Below are positions 1 through 10,100 of a stretch of 64,000 bases of DNA, one piece after another. Below the pieces are notes generated by a model. It worked only from the letters and a program-made list of their open reading frames with translations. It was not told the DNA's origin and did no database searches. The stretch spans positions 901,305 through 965,304 of the forward strand of contig VZTG01008967.1 of assembly GCA_013397845.1 (NCBI GenBank), in the 5' to 3' direction. The translations under genes and the position numbers were made by a program. The DNA is from Melanocharis versteri (taxonomy: Eukaryota > Chordata > Aves > Passeriformes > Melanocharitidae). How positions within the stretch are numbered: position 1 is the first letter of the stretch; every line of letters begins with the position of its first letter.

Positions 1-3000
1 ATATGTAGCTAGCATCAAAAAAGACTTGGTGGGGCAGCTTTCTGCATCCAAGTATCTCACATCCCAGGGACAAGTGTGGTCACAGTCCTCTGTATCATGA
101 ATTGGGAGCTTCAGAGACCACCATGTCAAGGGAGGACCACTTTAGTCTAAGGATCTCCCAGCTTTTCCTGTGTCTTAGTTTGTTTCTGCCGAGTCACTCC
201 AGAGGATCTGTTCCATAACCTTACCAAGCACTGAGGTCAGGCTGCCAGGTGTCTGATTCCCCACATCCTCCTTCAGCCCTTCTGTGCTGCTAGGTGTCCT
301 GCTTGATAAATAACCTCCAGTCAACTGGCACTCCTCCAGTTAGCCAGGACTGCTGGTAAATGATAGAAAATGCCCCAGTGAACACTTGGCCACTTTGCTC
401 AGTCCCTTTGGGTGGATCCCACCCAGCCCCATAGACCTGTGTGTGTCTGAGTGGTGTAGCAGGTCACTGACCATTTCCTCTTGGATTATGGCAATTTGTC
501 TTCCCATGATGATTGTTAAGTTTCTGTGATGCAGATACATTGTGAAAGGGCTTCTCAACAGCATGGCATGTATTTTGCAAGTTGAGAGGTTAAAACCATT
601 GTTTTGGAGATTACATAAGCATGCAGACAGTATGTCATCATTTTCACAGTACCCTGTCCTCTTTGCACCATAGTAGGTGAGTAATGACCCTTAATAATTG
701 TAAATCTTGACATGTTGAAGACAGAGACTTAAATGCATCACTGTCACCTCACTGCGTTTGAAAAACTGGGTACGCTGTTCACCATATACTTGGGGTGCTG
801 TGCTTTATGTTTTGTTGATAAGATTTCCTGAAGAAATAATTTATTTGTGTAAATATGCATTAATTATAGCATTGGGGTTTTTGTGTTTGTATTTTTTCAT
901 GAAAAGTGTAGCCCAGAGATACCCTGCAACATACTTTATTGAAATTCCATAAAACCTATATGTATTAACCTTGCAGATATATAAAACAAAATTTCTGTTT
1001 TCAGCAAGTATAATAGTATAATAACTCCCAACTATAATTCCAAACCTGTCTACTCTTAATTCAACTGTAAAGAAGTTTTTCTTTAGTAGAATATTAACTT
1101 ATTAATTTATTAAGGTTCACAATGTAACGCAGTCCTACTTTTGGATGTACTTAGAACACATTGCATTGACAAATGCAACGTTGTTAGGAAACGATAGCTA
1201 TCTTACACTCATTCTTTTCTTTAAAGAGAATGACTTTCCCCTTTAGACTAGTTTTCAGAGCTGTAGATGGCACCCTCTCTGAAAAACAAAAATTGGTAAG
1301 TTTTACTTCCCCGTATTTCCTGTTTCAGTTTACATCCTTATCAAGGCAGATCTAGGTCAATAATATATTTGCTTGAATGACAGTGAATTCAAGATCATAA
1401 GCCTCTGTCTGAGGTGTTAGTTTTGAATAAACTCATAGCTGTAGGCCCAGGTACACTAACTGCATTTTAGATACAACAGATGATGCAGGCAGACTGGCAT
1501 GTGGAAACAGCGCAGGAAGCTTGAAACACAGTATGGCTGGAGTCCATTGATTCTTGCATCAGTTGTTTAAATACACATTGTTCAGTCCGAATTCTTAAAA
1601 ACAATTCTGCTGTTTGTAATCTACCATTCATTCCTGGTTTTATTTTGTTGATGTTCTGGGAATACAGATGAGGCTGTTGGTGGCACAAGTAGCACATTTA
1701 TCCATTTGTTATTATAGAAAAGCAAATTCCTGACCTTTGTGATATTTTACCAATGATGTACCTGAAGAATCAAACTCATCCCATGCTGGAGGGCTTTTGA
1801 TCTGACCGTTTCTGGGTTTGCACGCATATTCACTTCTTTCCACTTCTGCAGGCTGGTCTGAGTAGCTGTGAGCATCTGAAAATGGTGCTCAGTGCTGGCG
1901 CACGTTCACACACCAGCACTCCCTTTGCTGTACATGTGCCGGGTGCATCTGGTTGATGGGCACCTGTGCCACTTCTGGGATTGTTGACAGCTTTGTGGCA
2001 CCCTACAGAATTGCTTAATTGTTGGTTCTGCGGTGCTAGAAAAGTATTAAGGGTTGCATTTCAGTCCAAGTCATACTTGGTGCAGAAAGGTAAGGGTCAG
2101 AGAAAAGAACATTTTAAAGAGGAAACTGCTACAGAAGAAAGCACTGATAAAGTCATTATGTATATCTGTATATAAATAACTGGTTTAAAGGTCCTGAGAA
2201 CATTTAGCCAAAAAGAGCAGAATAAGTCTCAGAGACCTGTCATGTTTCTCACTTAATGTTGCATTTTGTAAGTTTCTAGAAGAGCAGTTTTTAAAGACCA
2301 GAAGTACAATGCAGTACTATAGAAATTAGACTTAGGTGTCTGTATTAAGATTTAAGCTTTTATTTGCATTCCTCTCCAAAGAAGAATCAAGTAATTTCTT
2401 CCACCAAGTGGCCTAAGCAAACATTTCTTTGGTGTTCAACTTTGGTGCCTGTTCAGGCTGAAAATAATTAAAGAACTGCACCAATTTACTAATATCTCAT
2501 CAGTCTTAGGATTTGGTCGTGTGTCTTAATTCTGTGTGATCTCAGTGGTTTCCATGGAAAATCTATGACAACACTGAAGAGGCCAGGAAACTTTGGAAAG
2601 TGGCTAGTTTTCTTACCTTTTGGAGAGGAGTTCTGCTTGAAGAACAATTATGGAAAAAGGAGGTTGATTGATTTCTTAAATATTTTCTGTGTAGCTGTCT
2701 AAATTTGGTTTAATACTGCCTTGCTGGTGATGCTTTGTTTCTTTCAAAGAAGAAGATTCAGTTAATCCAGGGATCTCCTAGGTGCATTCACTCCTCTGAA
2801 AAGTTGTCATGCAGAAAAAGAGGCAGGGCTCAAGCATTTGCTTTGACTTTTTGAAATCACTGTGGAGAAAGAACCTGGCTGTCTTCCTGCATGGTGAGAC
2901 CTTGTGGGATTTTATGTGACATGGGCTTTGTAGTCACCTCCTCCAGCAGCCCTTACAGGAGGGTGTGCAGAGTGGTGATAACTCAGCTGTTGTGAGTCAT

Positions 3001-3987
3001 TGTTTTTGGCACGTCTTACCTAACTTCAGCTACCTGAGTTGCGTGTATGGCTTGAATAGACAACAGTAGCATTTTTTCTGGCATTCTTTGAGACATTTAA
3101 CTTGCTTTCATTTGCCTTACTCTTTTCTTTCTATGTAGTTCTCAATATATTTTAGACTTTTCATATTTGATATGCATTTGATATGCAGAAACAGCCATGG
3201 GGACACAATATTTATGACAATAGAGCAGAAAATAGCAGTGGAATTGGGATGTTTGGAGCAGGGCAGGAAATGGGGCTGGCTGAGTGTCTATGGAACCACT
3301 AAATTTGAACTCAGTCTTTTTGAACATTGTATGAATATGCTTTACTACTGACCTTTGGGCCAAAATTGACCGGACATTTGGAAATTAAAAAATACCACCG
3401 AAAGAAAAGCAGGTGTTTTCCTTCACCTCTTAACAAATGCTACAAGCTGTTGTCTGAGCTTATCACAGAACCCGGTATTAAGAGAAGCTGAACAATGAAG
3501 TGGTCAACCATGATGTGTAAAGTTTTTCGAAGCTATTTTTCCCTCCGTAATTTTACAGACCGAGGAATGCCATATTGCTTCCTTGCTGTCTTGAAAAGAT
3601 TCCCTTATAGTAGTAGAATCCGTAAATTAGCTAAGCCTTACATGTTGGAATATAGTTGCCTTGTGACTTTTCAGACCTAAGGGCATCAAGTACATGCCCT
3701 AAGCAAATATGCCAAGATCAACTGGTTATTTAGCATTTACATTGCCTAAATCCCAAATGAAATGGACAGCCATGATATAAATGGGCCACTGTGGGTAGAA
3801 ACAGTGAACATGGAAGTGTGACTACTTGACACCAAAATTGTCACTGCTAAAATAATCTTCAGTAATATTTTTTGTTTCCATAATGACTATTTATTTAGTA
3901 ACAGTAATTAACGTTGGCTAACATTTCTTTTCAATGCTGAATTTATCCGTCTTTAATTTATCCGTCTCTACTCATTTAATCCTCTAG
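1..3987 (+). other. EVC2: EVC2 intron (partial), no exon seen
   Basis: This is sequence upstream of the first EVC2 exon in the window. I looked for an acceptor, open frame and donor in phase with the exon at 3988 and found none, so I read it as one intron that continues beyond the left edge. It holds the CR1 fragment at 190-505 and otherwise AT-rich unique sequence. A 13-bp word (aatttatccgtct) is repeated at 3940-3952 and 3955-3967, just before the acceptor. A short, poorly conserved exon could have been missed. Confidence 0.5.
190..505 (-). mobile_element. CR1 LINE fragment (internal, ORF2 region), decayed
   Basis: The plus strand reads as the antisense of avian CR1 ORF2. The phrase around 214-232 (atctgttccataacc) and the stretch 355-490, with a 'ggtggatcccacccagccccat' type block followed by 'caggtcactgaccatttcctcttgga', match the CR1 pattern I know from bird genomes. 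The element therefore lies on the minus strand. Stops and gaps interrupt every frame, so it is a dead fragment. It sits in an EVC2 intron. Both borders are approximate, and no 3' end is present. Confidence 0.6.
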
Positions 3988-4181
3988 GAGCTCCGTCTGG
4001 CAGGTTATTTAGCTAAACTGACGAGGGTGCCAATGGGGATGGTGCACAGGGTCCTGAACTTGTTGCTGCCCTCCAGCTCACAAACTGAGGTTCTTTCTGT
4101 CCTCGATTCCATCAGTAAATATTCAGATGGTGTTGTTGAAAGTGACAGTAATGCAGATGAGTCTGGCAGCTGTAAGAAAAG
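3988..4181 (+). CDS. EVC2: EVC2 (limbin), third-last coding exon
   Basis: The 194-nt exon is flanked by acceptor ...cctctag and donor gtaggt. Codon 1 begins at 3988 and the exon ends with two bases of a split codon (AG). It encodes 64 whole codons beginning ELRLAGYLAKLTRVP, a helical leucine-rich part, then a serine/aspartate-rich acidic part (SDSNADESGS) and a basic end. EVC2 is a single-pass membrane protein with a long coiled-coil cytosolic part. It forms a complex with EVC at the base of the primary cilium, is held there by EFCAB7/IQCE, and acts with Smoothened in Hedgehog signalling. The assignment rests on the basic C-terminal tail two exons later and on convergence with STK32B, as in human 4p16. 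The exon structure is seen directly; the gene name is inferred. Confidence 0.82.
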
Positions 4182-5100
4182 GTAGGTCTGATGTTTTCTA
4201 GTAGATCACTGCGAGACAAGATTGTTGCTTTACGTGTATATGTATTTGCTGGACAATGAGATTGACAGCTACAGAAGAAAATCACAGGTGTATCAGTTTC
4301 CTACTGAAATATTTTTCTGGGGTAAAAATACTTTGAAAATGCTACCTTATTTTTCTATGAAATATTTTTTCTGTGAAATATTTTCTATGAAACTATAGTA
4401 AGTTGATAAAAAGTTTAAAAATTGTGTAAGTTCATTAATTAAACAGTTATTTCATAGATTTATAAATCTTGTTCTGATAATTTTCTTTCTGTTGCCTGAA
4501 TTGGAGTTCATTAAAATATTTTCCTTCCACTTTTTTTATTTATAATGTTCATGACACAGCGGGTTTTAGGTGTCTGTAGCTCTTAAAGATGTAAAGGAGA
4601 TCCTCCTTCCTAATAATGGAAGTTGCAACCTTGCAGATGTCTGTCCCTTGGTAGTTAATTACTGAAGTTCCAAGAGGCCACTGTGTTTCCCTTTTCTCAC
4701 AGAGACTGGTAGACTCTCGGGGCCTTTGTCACTCCCCTTTGGCCCCATTAACATGAGCTGAAATCTGTGCAGCAAACCAAGCAGTGCTCCCAGACCTGCT
4801 CTCCCAACTCCCTGCCATGACCTGGGAAGGAGACAAAAGCAGATGTTGCGGCACTGAGCCCTCTAGTTGGCAGATGTGGGTTGTCAAGGAGCAGATAAGG
4901 GTCCTGGGACCATGCCCTGAGGTGTGATCTTAGCTGATTTAAATGATTTGTGGCAGGGCAGCAAAAGTACTTGAGCACTCTTACTGACTGTATTTGTGCT
5001 GTTGCTGTCATGGGTTTGGTAGCTAAAGTCAGAGGGGGCAGAAAAATGTTTATATTTGGGGATTTGCTACTGGGAAGTTTTTTCTTTCCTGCTCCTTCAG
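4182..5100 (+). other. EVC2: EVC2 intron
   Basis: This 919-bp phase-2 intron has GT (gtaggt) and AG (tgctccttcag) borders. It contains three near-copies of a 'tctatgaaatatttt' word at about 4350-4395. Open frames on both strands around 4748-5146 are chance frames; one of them runs into the next exon in the wrong context. Confidence 0.8.
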
Positions 5101-5202
5101 GAAGAGCCAAGAGTTGTGGCAAACACTGGAGAATAAAGTAAGGCAAGATCTGATAAACAGAAGTTTAGAAAAGATCCCTTCTCTAAACAAGAGAAAAGAC
5201 AG
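5101..5202 (+). CDS. EVC2: EVC2 (limbin), second-last coding exon
   Basis: The 102-nt exon follows a strong pyrimidine tract and cag acceptor and ends at donor gtaagg. The first base completes an AGG codon with the AG left by the previous exon. The exon ends again with AG, so the phase is 2 in and 2 out. It encodes a charged helix-like segment (KSQELWQTLENKVRQ, then a stretch rich in K, R and L ending NKRKD). This fits the cytosolic coiled-coil/basic part of EVC2 near its C terminus. Its length is a multiple of three, so skipping it would keep the frame. Confidence 0.83.
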
Positions 5203-5752
5203 GTAAGGAGAAAACCAGAACAAACATACCGGGGTGTTGTTGTTGTTGTTGTTGTTTTTTTGGGGTTTTTTTTTTGGTTTGGTTTGGTTTGGTTTGGTTT
5301 GGTTTTGTTTTTATAGTTTATAATGTCCCAAAATTCTTCTTAAAACTGTTAGAAATCAGAAAATTAGTTCATAAGTATGCATTTTCTAACACTGTTCTAT
5401 TTTGGTGCTTTTTGTGTTTTCTACAACATATTTGCACATTATGAGCAGTATAGTAAATACCTAAAAAGATTTTTCTGTACATATCCACAAAATTCTCACG
5501 TTTTTCACATACATTGCTCATCTTCCCTGTGTTTATTTATTGTAAGGTTGCCTTTTCTTTTGCGATTTTGTATCTCATAAAATGATGTGTGAATTATTGG
5601 GGATTAGAATGAGAACTACAATTTTCTCTGTTGAAATATGATTTTCTTTAGCTTCCAAAGTCACCCCTTCTATGGCAAGGTATGATATAGGAAGTTACGT
5701 GGTTTTTGCCTCAGTTTTCACTTCTCAACTCAATTTTTTTTCATTAATGTAG
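5203..5752 (+). other. EVC2: EVC2 last intron with simple repeat
   Basis: This 550-bp phase-2 intron begins gtaagg and ends tttcattaatgtag. It contains the T/G-rich repeat at 5235-5310. Confidence 0.82.
5235..5310 (+). repeat. (TGT)n followed by (GGTTT)n microsatellite
   Basis: About seven TGT units are followed by a T/G run and then about six GGTTT units. It lies 33 bp into the last EVC2 intron. Confidence 0.9.
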
Positions 5753-6026
5753 CTCTATAAAGAAGAAGCAACTTGCTGTCTTGGAAAAAGCAGCATTCAT
5801 TCATCTTGGATGTTCACCTGCACATCCTCCTGTGGAACAGCCCGATCCACCTGCTTCTCTGAGCTCTGCAGCTGCTGAAGCCATAGAGCTGTTAGACACA
5901 GGGGAGAAGATATTTTTGTTCCGTGAGCCAAGTGATCCAGTACCTGCTTTGCATAATTTTCCAAGGAAAAAGAAAAAGAACTTTCTTAATTCTAAAAAGG
6001 CTTCTTGTGCAAACATGGACTCATGA
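5753..6026 (+). CDS. EVC2: EVC2 (limbin), terminal coding exon and stop
   Basis: After acceptor taatgtag the first base completes AGC with the previous AG, and the frame then runs 90 codons to TGA at 6024-6026. The product has a KKKQLAVLEKAAF start, a proline/alanine-rich middle, then IFLFREPSDPVP and a basic tail FPRKKKKNFLNSKK, ending CANMDS. In human EVC2 the last exon carries the short C-terminal region lost in Weyers acrofacial dysostosis. That region is needed for binding EFCAB7-IQCE and for keeping EVC-EVC2 at the ciliary EvC zone. The basic tail and acidic/aromatic LFREP stretch here fit that region. The overlapping minus-strand frame at 5801-6016 is a shadow. Together the three exons give 189 C-terminal residues of a protein of about 1,300 in mammals. 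Confidence 0.84.
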
Positions 6027-7190
6027 GAGCAACTTCCATTTAAAGTATCAATTAGGGAAGAGGAAGTTATTTAAAATTCAGTAAAATTATGAGAAAGAAT
6101 GAAGTGTGTGGTTCAAATAACACGTGTATTGTTTTAATCTGATTTGTCTGATATTGGAAATAGATGTAATTTTAGAAGGGCACAGTTAGTAACGTGCATC
6201 TTGCATATTTTCATTCTTGTCAGTGTTTGTTGCACTAGGTGAAATATGAGTATTCTATGATGCATGTTCTGGCAGGCAGGACTCTGTGTTCCTTCAGTAC
6301 ATTTTGGTCATTTTTGCACTGATTTTACTGTGGCTGTATTTTCATAATTTATATAGAAAGGTTATTTATTGTATATGGTAGGTACTGATTTACTACTCTT
6401 GTATTTATGTTTTTGTGGTGAGCTGCAGCATAGCAGATGACACGAAGAGATGAAGTGGATAACCACATGTCCTCTGTTCTCTGATTTTATGTTACTCTAG
6501 TTAATTTACTGTTTAGCGTTGTATTCCGAATAGGCTTTGCATGTTATTTCTGCAGTCTGTGTTCTAGAGTGACAGCTGATAGTCCAGATCTTCACATGTA
6601 TTTGTGCACTTAGCCTTACATCCTGGAGTAACTTCAGTGTTTCACCGTTCTTTCCAAACTTACTTCAGTTGAACTGTGAGTGTGGCTACAGTTCCAAACT
6701 GTTAAATATTTAAAACCTGTTGCAGTCTTTTTCTTGGTGAAGCAGTGTCATCACATTTGCTCAGTAGAAAAGTGAAAAATGTAATGCTTTGTAATGCTTT
6801 CAGGAGCTCTTTTGATTGCAGAGCTGCCAATTTTCACAATTTTAGGTACTTTTGAACTTATTCCTGAATTTCTCTAAATTGTTGAGAATATAATTTTACA
6901 TTTCAAAAAGAGTTAATTTTTAAACCTTTCTAGTTGACTCAAAGAATCCTATAAAAATGAACCCTAAAAAGAGGAATGGGAAAAAGCTAATTAAAATAAC
7001 CACATGTATTTGTTAATATTTTATATTATTCAAGCCCGTTTTGAGGGGATTTTAACTGTATTTGAATGCTATGCTCTGAGGGTACTGTGATCATATATTT
7101 TGTATTTTTTCATGTACAGATCTTCTGTGTCTTTTTGTTAATAGGGTGCCATATTATTTTAAAAATTAAAAGTTACAATATATGTGTGTC
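6027..7190 (+). other. EVC2: probable EVC2 3' UTR
   Basis: AT-rich sequence follows the stop codon with no further in-phase coding potential. The first reasonable 3'-end signal is ATTAAA at 7165-7170 followed by a GT/T-rich stretch (tgtgtgtc...ttttttcccc) at about 7182-7212. The extent is inferred; a longer form could use AATAAA at 7739-7744. Confidence 0.4.
7165..7170 (+). terminator. candidate polyadenylation signal of EVC2 (ATTAAA)
   Basis: This common variant hexamer is followed 15-40 bp later by a GT-rich then T-rich element, as cleavage sites need. AATAAA at 7739-7744 is the next candidate. No transcript evidence is available. Confidence 0.35.
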
Positions 7191-10100
7191 TACAGTTGGC
7201 ATTTTTTTCCCCACTTCTCTGACAAGTTTAAATATTTATCCCACAGTAAACAACAATTAGTGTTTCCTGTCACTATTAGCATTAGAAAATATATGCAGTA
7301 ATTAGACTGACAGTCCTAATTATTATTTGATTGCATTCTTCAGTCTTTTCATGGAAGTATTTGCTGTCACAGAAAGAGGTGTCTGTCAGGGCTGTGAGAG
7401 TTCAGAGCTGCTGTTTTAACGTGTCTGGTATTTCATCCCCAAGGCACGGGTGGGTAAAGAGGAGGGTCTGTCCTGCCTTGGAGGTGCGTCAGAGCTGTAT
7501 AGGAGGTCCCTCAGGTGTTTCAGAAAGAGGTTTGGCCCTAGGCAGAAAAGCAACAGGGAAACCTGGACTGTGCTCGTGGCTGCAAGGAGCTCTTGAAAGC
7601 TAAGTACCTTCTTACATGTCAGTCCTGTCCAAGATGTCGTTGCAAGCCCAGACTCTTCACTGTTACAATATAAGAGGGAAATGACAGTAGCTCATCACAG
7701 ATAAGACATGGAGGCCAATAGCTCTAATGGTTTACAATAATAAAATGCAACATCTGAATATTGATTACGGTATCAATTTATTATCCTTAATAGATAATCT
7801 CTATGTCTAGCAACAGAAAGCTGATTTGTACCTCTCTCTCACCTCATCACAAGTTTGAAGTGGTTCGGTGATTGTAACTATTCGAGCACGGAAAGCCATT
7901 CCCTGCTGTGAGTCACTCTCATATCATGCAATACATATTCAAAGGAACGTCCAGATCTTAACATCTCTTGTGCCTTGTGAAAGAGGTACTAACTAGGAAA
8001 CAGCCCACTTCAGTAGAGAATTGACTTACGTTCAGCTTTGGGTCACTCAGAGGGCAGGGGGCCAGCTGTTGTTTGTGCAGTTTTGTGTGTGTTCCATAGG
8101 TATTACCATTCTTATTTCACAGCTGAAGTCTCCCAAAGAATGTGTGTGCTGGAGAAGCCATTCAAATTCATCCCATTTGGCTTCACAGTCATCAATAAAA
8201 GGAGTAATGTAAGGCCAAATTCTTCAGTGTTTGAAACATTGTCCAGATTGATTGTGTTCCCCTGGAAGTTCATCGCTTCTCCTGTTGCCCTTGACAATTC
8301 CCTGTGTACTCCCATCTCCGTCGCCCTGTTGTCTTCCCTCAACGTGAAGCCATTGGACAAGGAGCCAAAACATACAAAGAACAAGCAAAATAACTGTCCT
8401 TGGGCAACGATGCTTTAACCCACACAGTAAAAAATAACTTACTGGCAATGGGAAATTTTATTGAAGGAATTATTCTCCATGCTAGACTAATAAACTGTAG
8501 CTTTGTTATGACTTTTTCAACATACACTTCAGTAATGTTGGCTTGTAGCTAAAAGCCCTTGTGCTCAGGGTTCAGGATTTTCAGGAGGCTTAGTTATGCA
8601 CAGGCTCCTCCGCATTATCAACAACCCATTTTTCTGCTCACCTTGCTCTATTTTTGGCTTGGGGTATCTGGATACTGGATTAGCATGCTATACATATTCC
8701 TCACTCTGTCAAGCTTTTATTTAAAAGATTACATTTTAAAGGTTGGTGTTTTTTTAATAAGAAAGGATCCCATGTGATGAAAAATATTTTAGGGGAGATG
8801 TACAAAAAATGTCCTGCAGTGATTGAGGTGAAAATGCTTCTGTGAAACAAGTGGGTTGAGATTTCCTATCGTAAATTTATATTTAATTTCTTTAACCTTG
8901 GTATAATGTATTAATTTATTATGAAGTAGAATACACATGCTAAGCCTAATGAAGAATAATTCATACCAAGAGTGAATAACTGGATGTTCTGGGAGAGACT
9001 ATCTGTGTCAAAGTCAATCTATTGTAAACAAAAGTGAGAATACCAATATGGACCTGGCACTTCACTACAGAAAAACATAAAACTGGAAGTAAAAGGGTTG
9101 ACACTTTTGTGGAAATAATTGTTATGTTTAATAGGTAACTTTTATCTTCACTGATTGCTATAACTCGTTTGGGTTTCGATGAATTTTTAAAATGATAATG
9201 TCTCTTTAATAAGGTCAGTTCTGCAAAATACTTGTCTGCCTTATTTGAACCTGGGGAACTCATGCTGCTTTCTTTCATTATCTGGTATTTACCCAGCTGC
9301 TATTTTAACACCTTCATTTCTTCTGGGGAATGTTAAGTTTTTATGCTGTTACCTTTGTACAACCCAGTGCCAATAATTACACTGCCTTTCGTCAACAGCT
9401 CCAGCTTCCTGAGAGACTGACACTGGGATTTGCAAAGCATCAAATGCCAAGTCCACTCATCTGTTGCCCCATGCTGTGCTTATGTAGCTGGTGCAGCCAT
9501 AGGTGTACCAGCATAAAGCTTATTTTTCTTGCTGAGTTATAAAAGGTATATTGTCACAGGCTGTGGAGAGCTGTGTGAGTTCATATGAATAGCAATACTG
9601 TGCAAGTGGTGAACGTTATCCTCCTAGCTGAGTGCTCCAGGTAGGATCTAGCCTTTTCCACCTTCTGTTTCTCCACTCAAGATCTCTTCTGAAAATGACT
9701 GGCAAAAGCCACCAGCTCAGGTCTTTAGTGCTGCCTTTTCACTTGTTTTCTTGTTATTCACAGGGAGCGAGGCAGGGAAAGTCAGTCAGACTCCACACTT
9801 GTGAAAGACTATACAGTGTGCTCACTGTTTGTCTTTGTGTTGTAGAAAATCTGTGACATAAATTTAATTTTAATCTCATTAATATATTTAATGAGAACTG
9901 GTAATGCCCATCTCTGTATTTGAGCAGTCTGTGCTTGTTGGTATATAAAACCACTAGTTACTTTTCTCACCTCAGCTGTATCCAGAAGCTTGAGAGTCAC
10001 ACTGACCAAAAGCAATTTGTTTTCTCTAAGGTTCAGAGCTTCCTCTGGAGAGCAGAAGACAGAGATTTGGTTATATACTCAGGGAACTGTATTTTGAAAA

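Noticed and set aside
4748..5146. 132-codon minus-strand frame overlapping an EVC2 exon
   Set aside because: It crosses an intron-exon border of the plus-strand gene and matches nothing. The plus-strand exon has phase and splice support.
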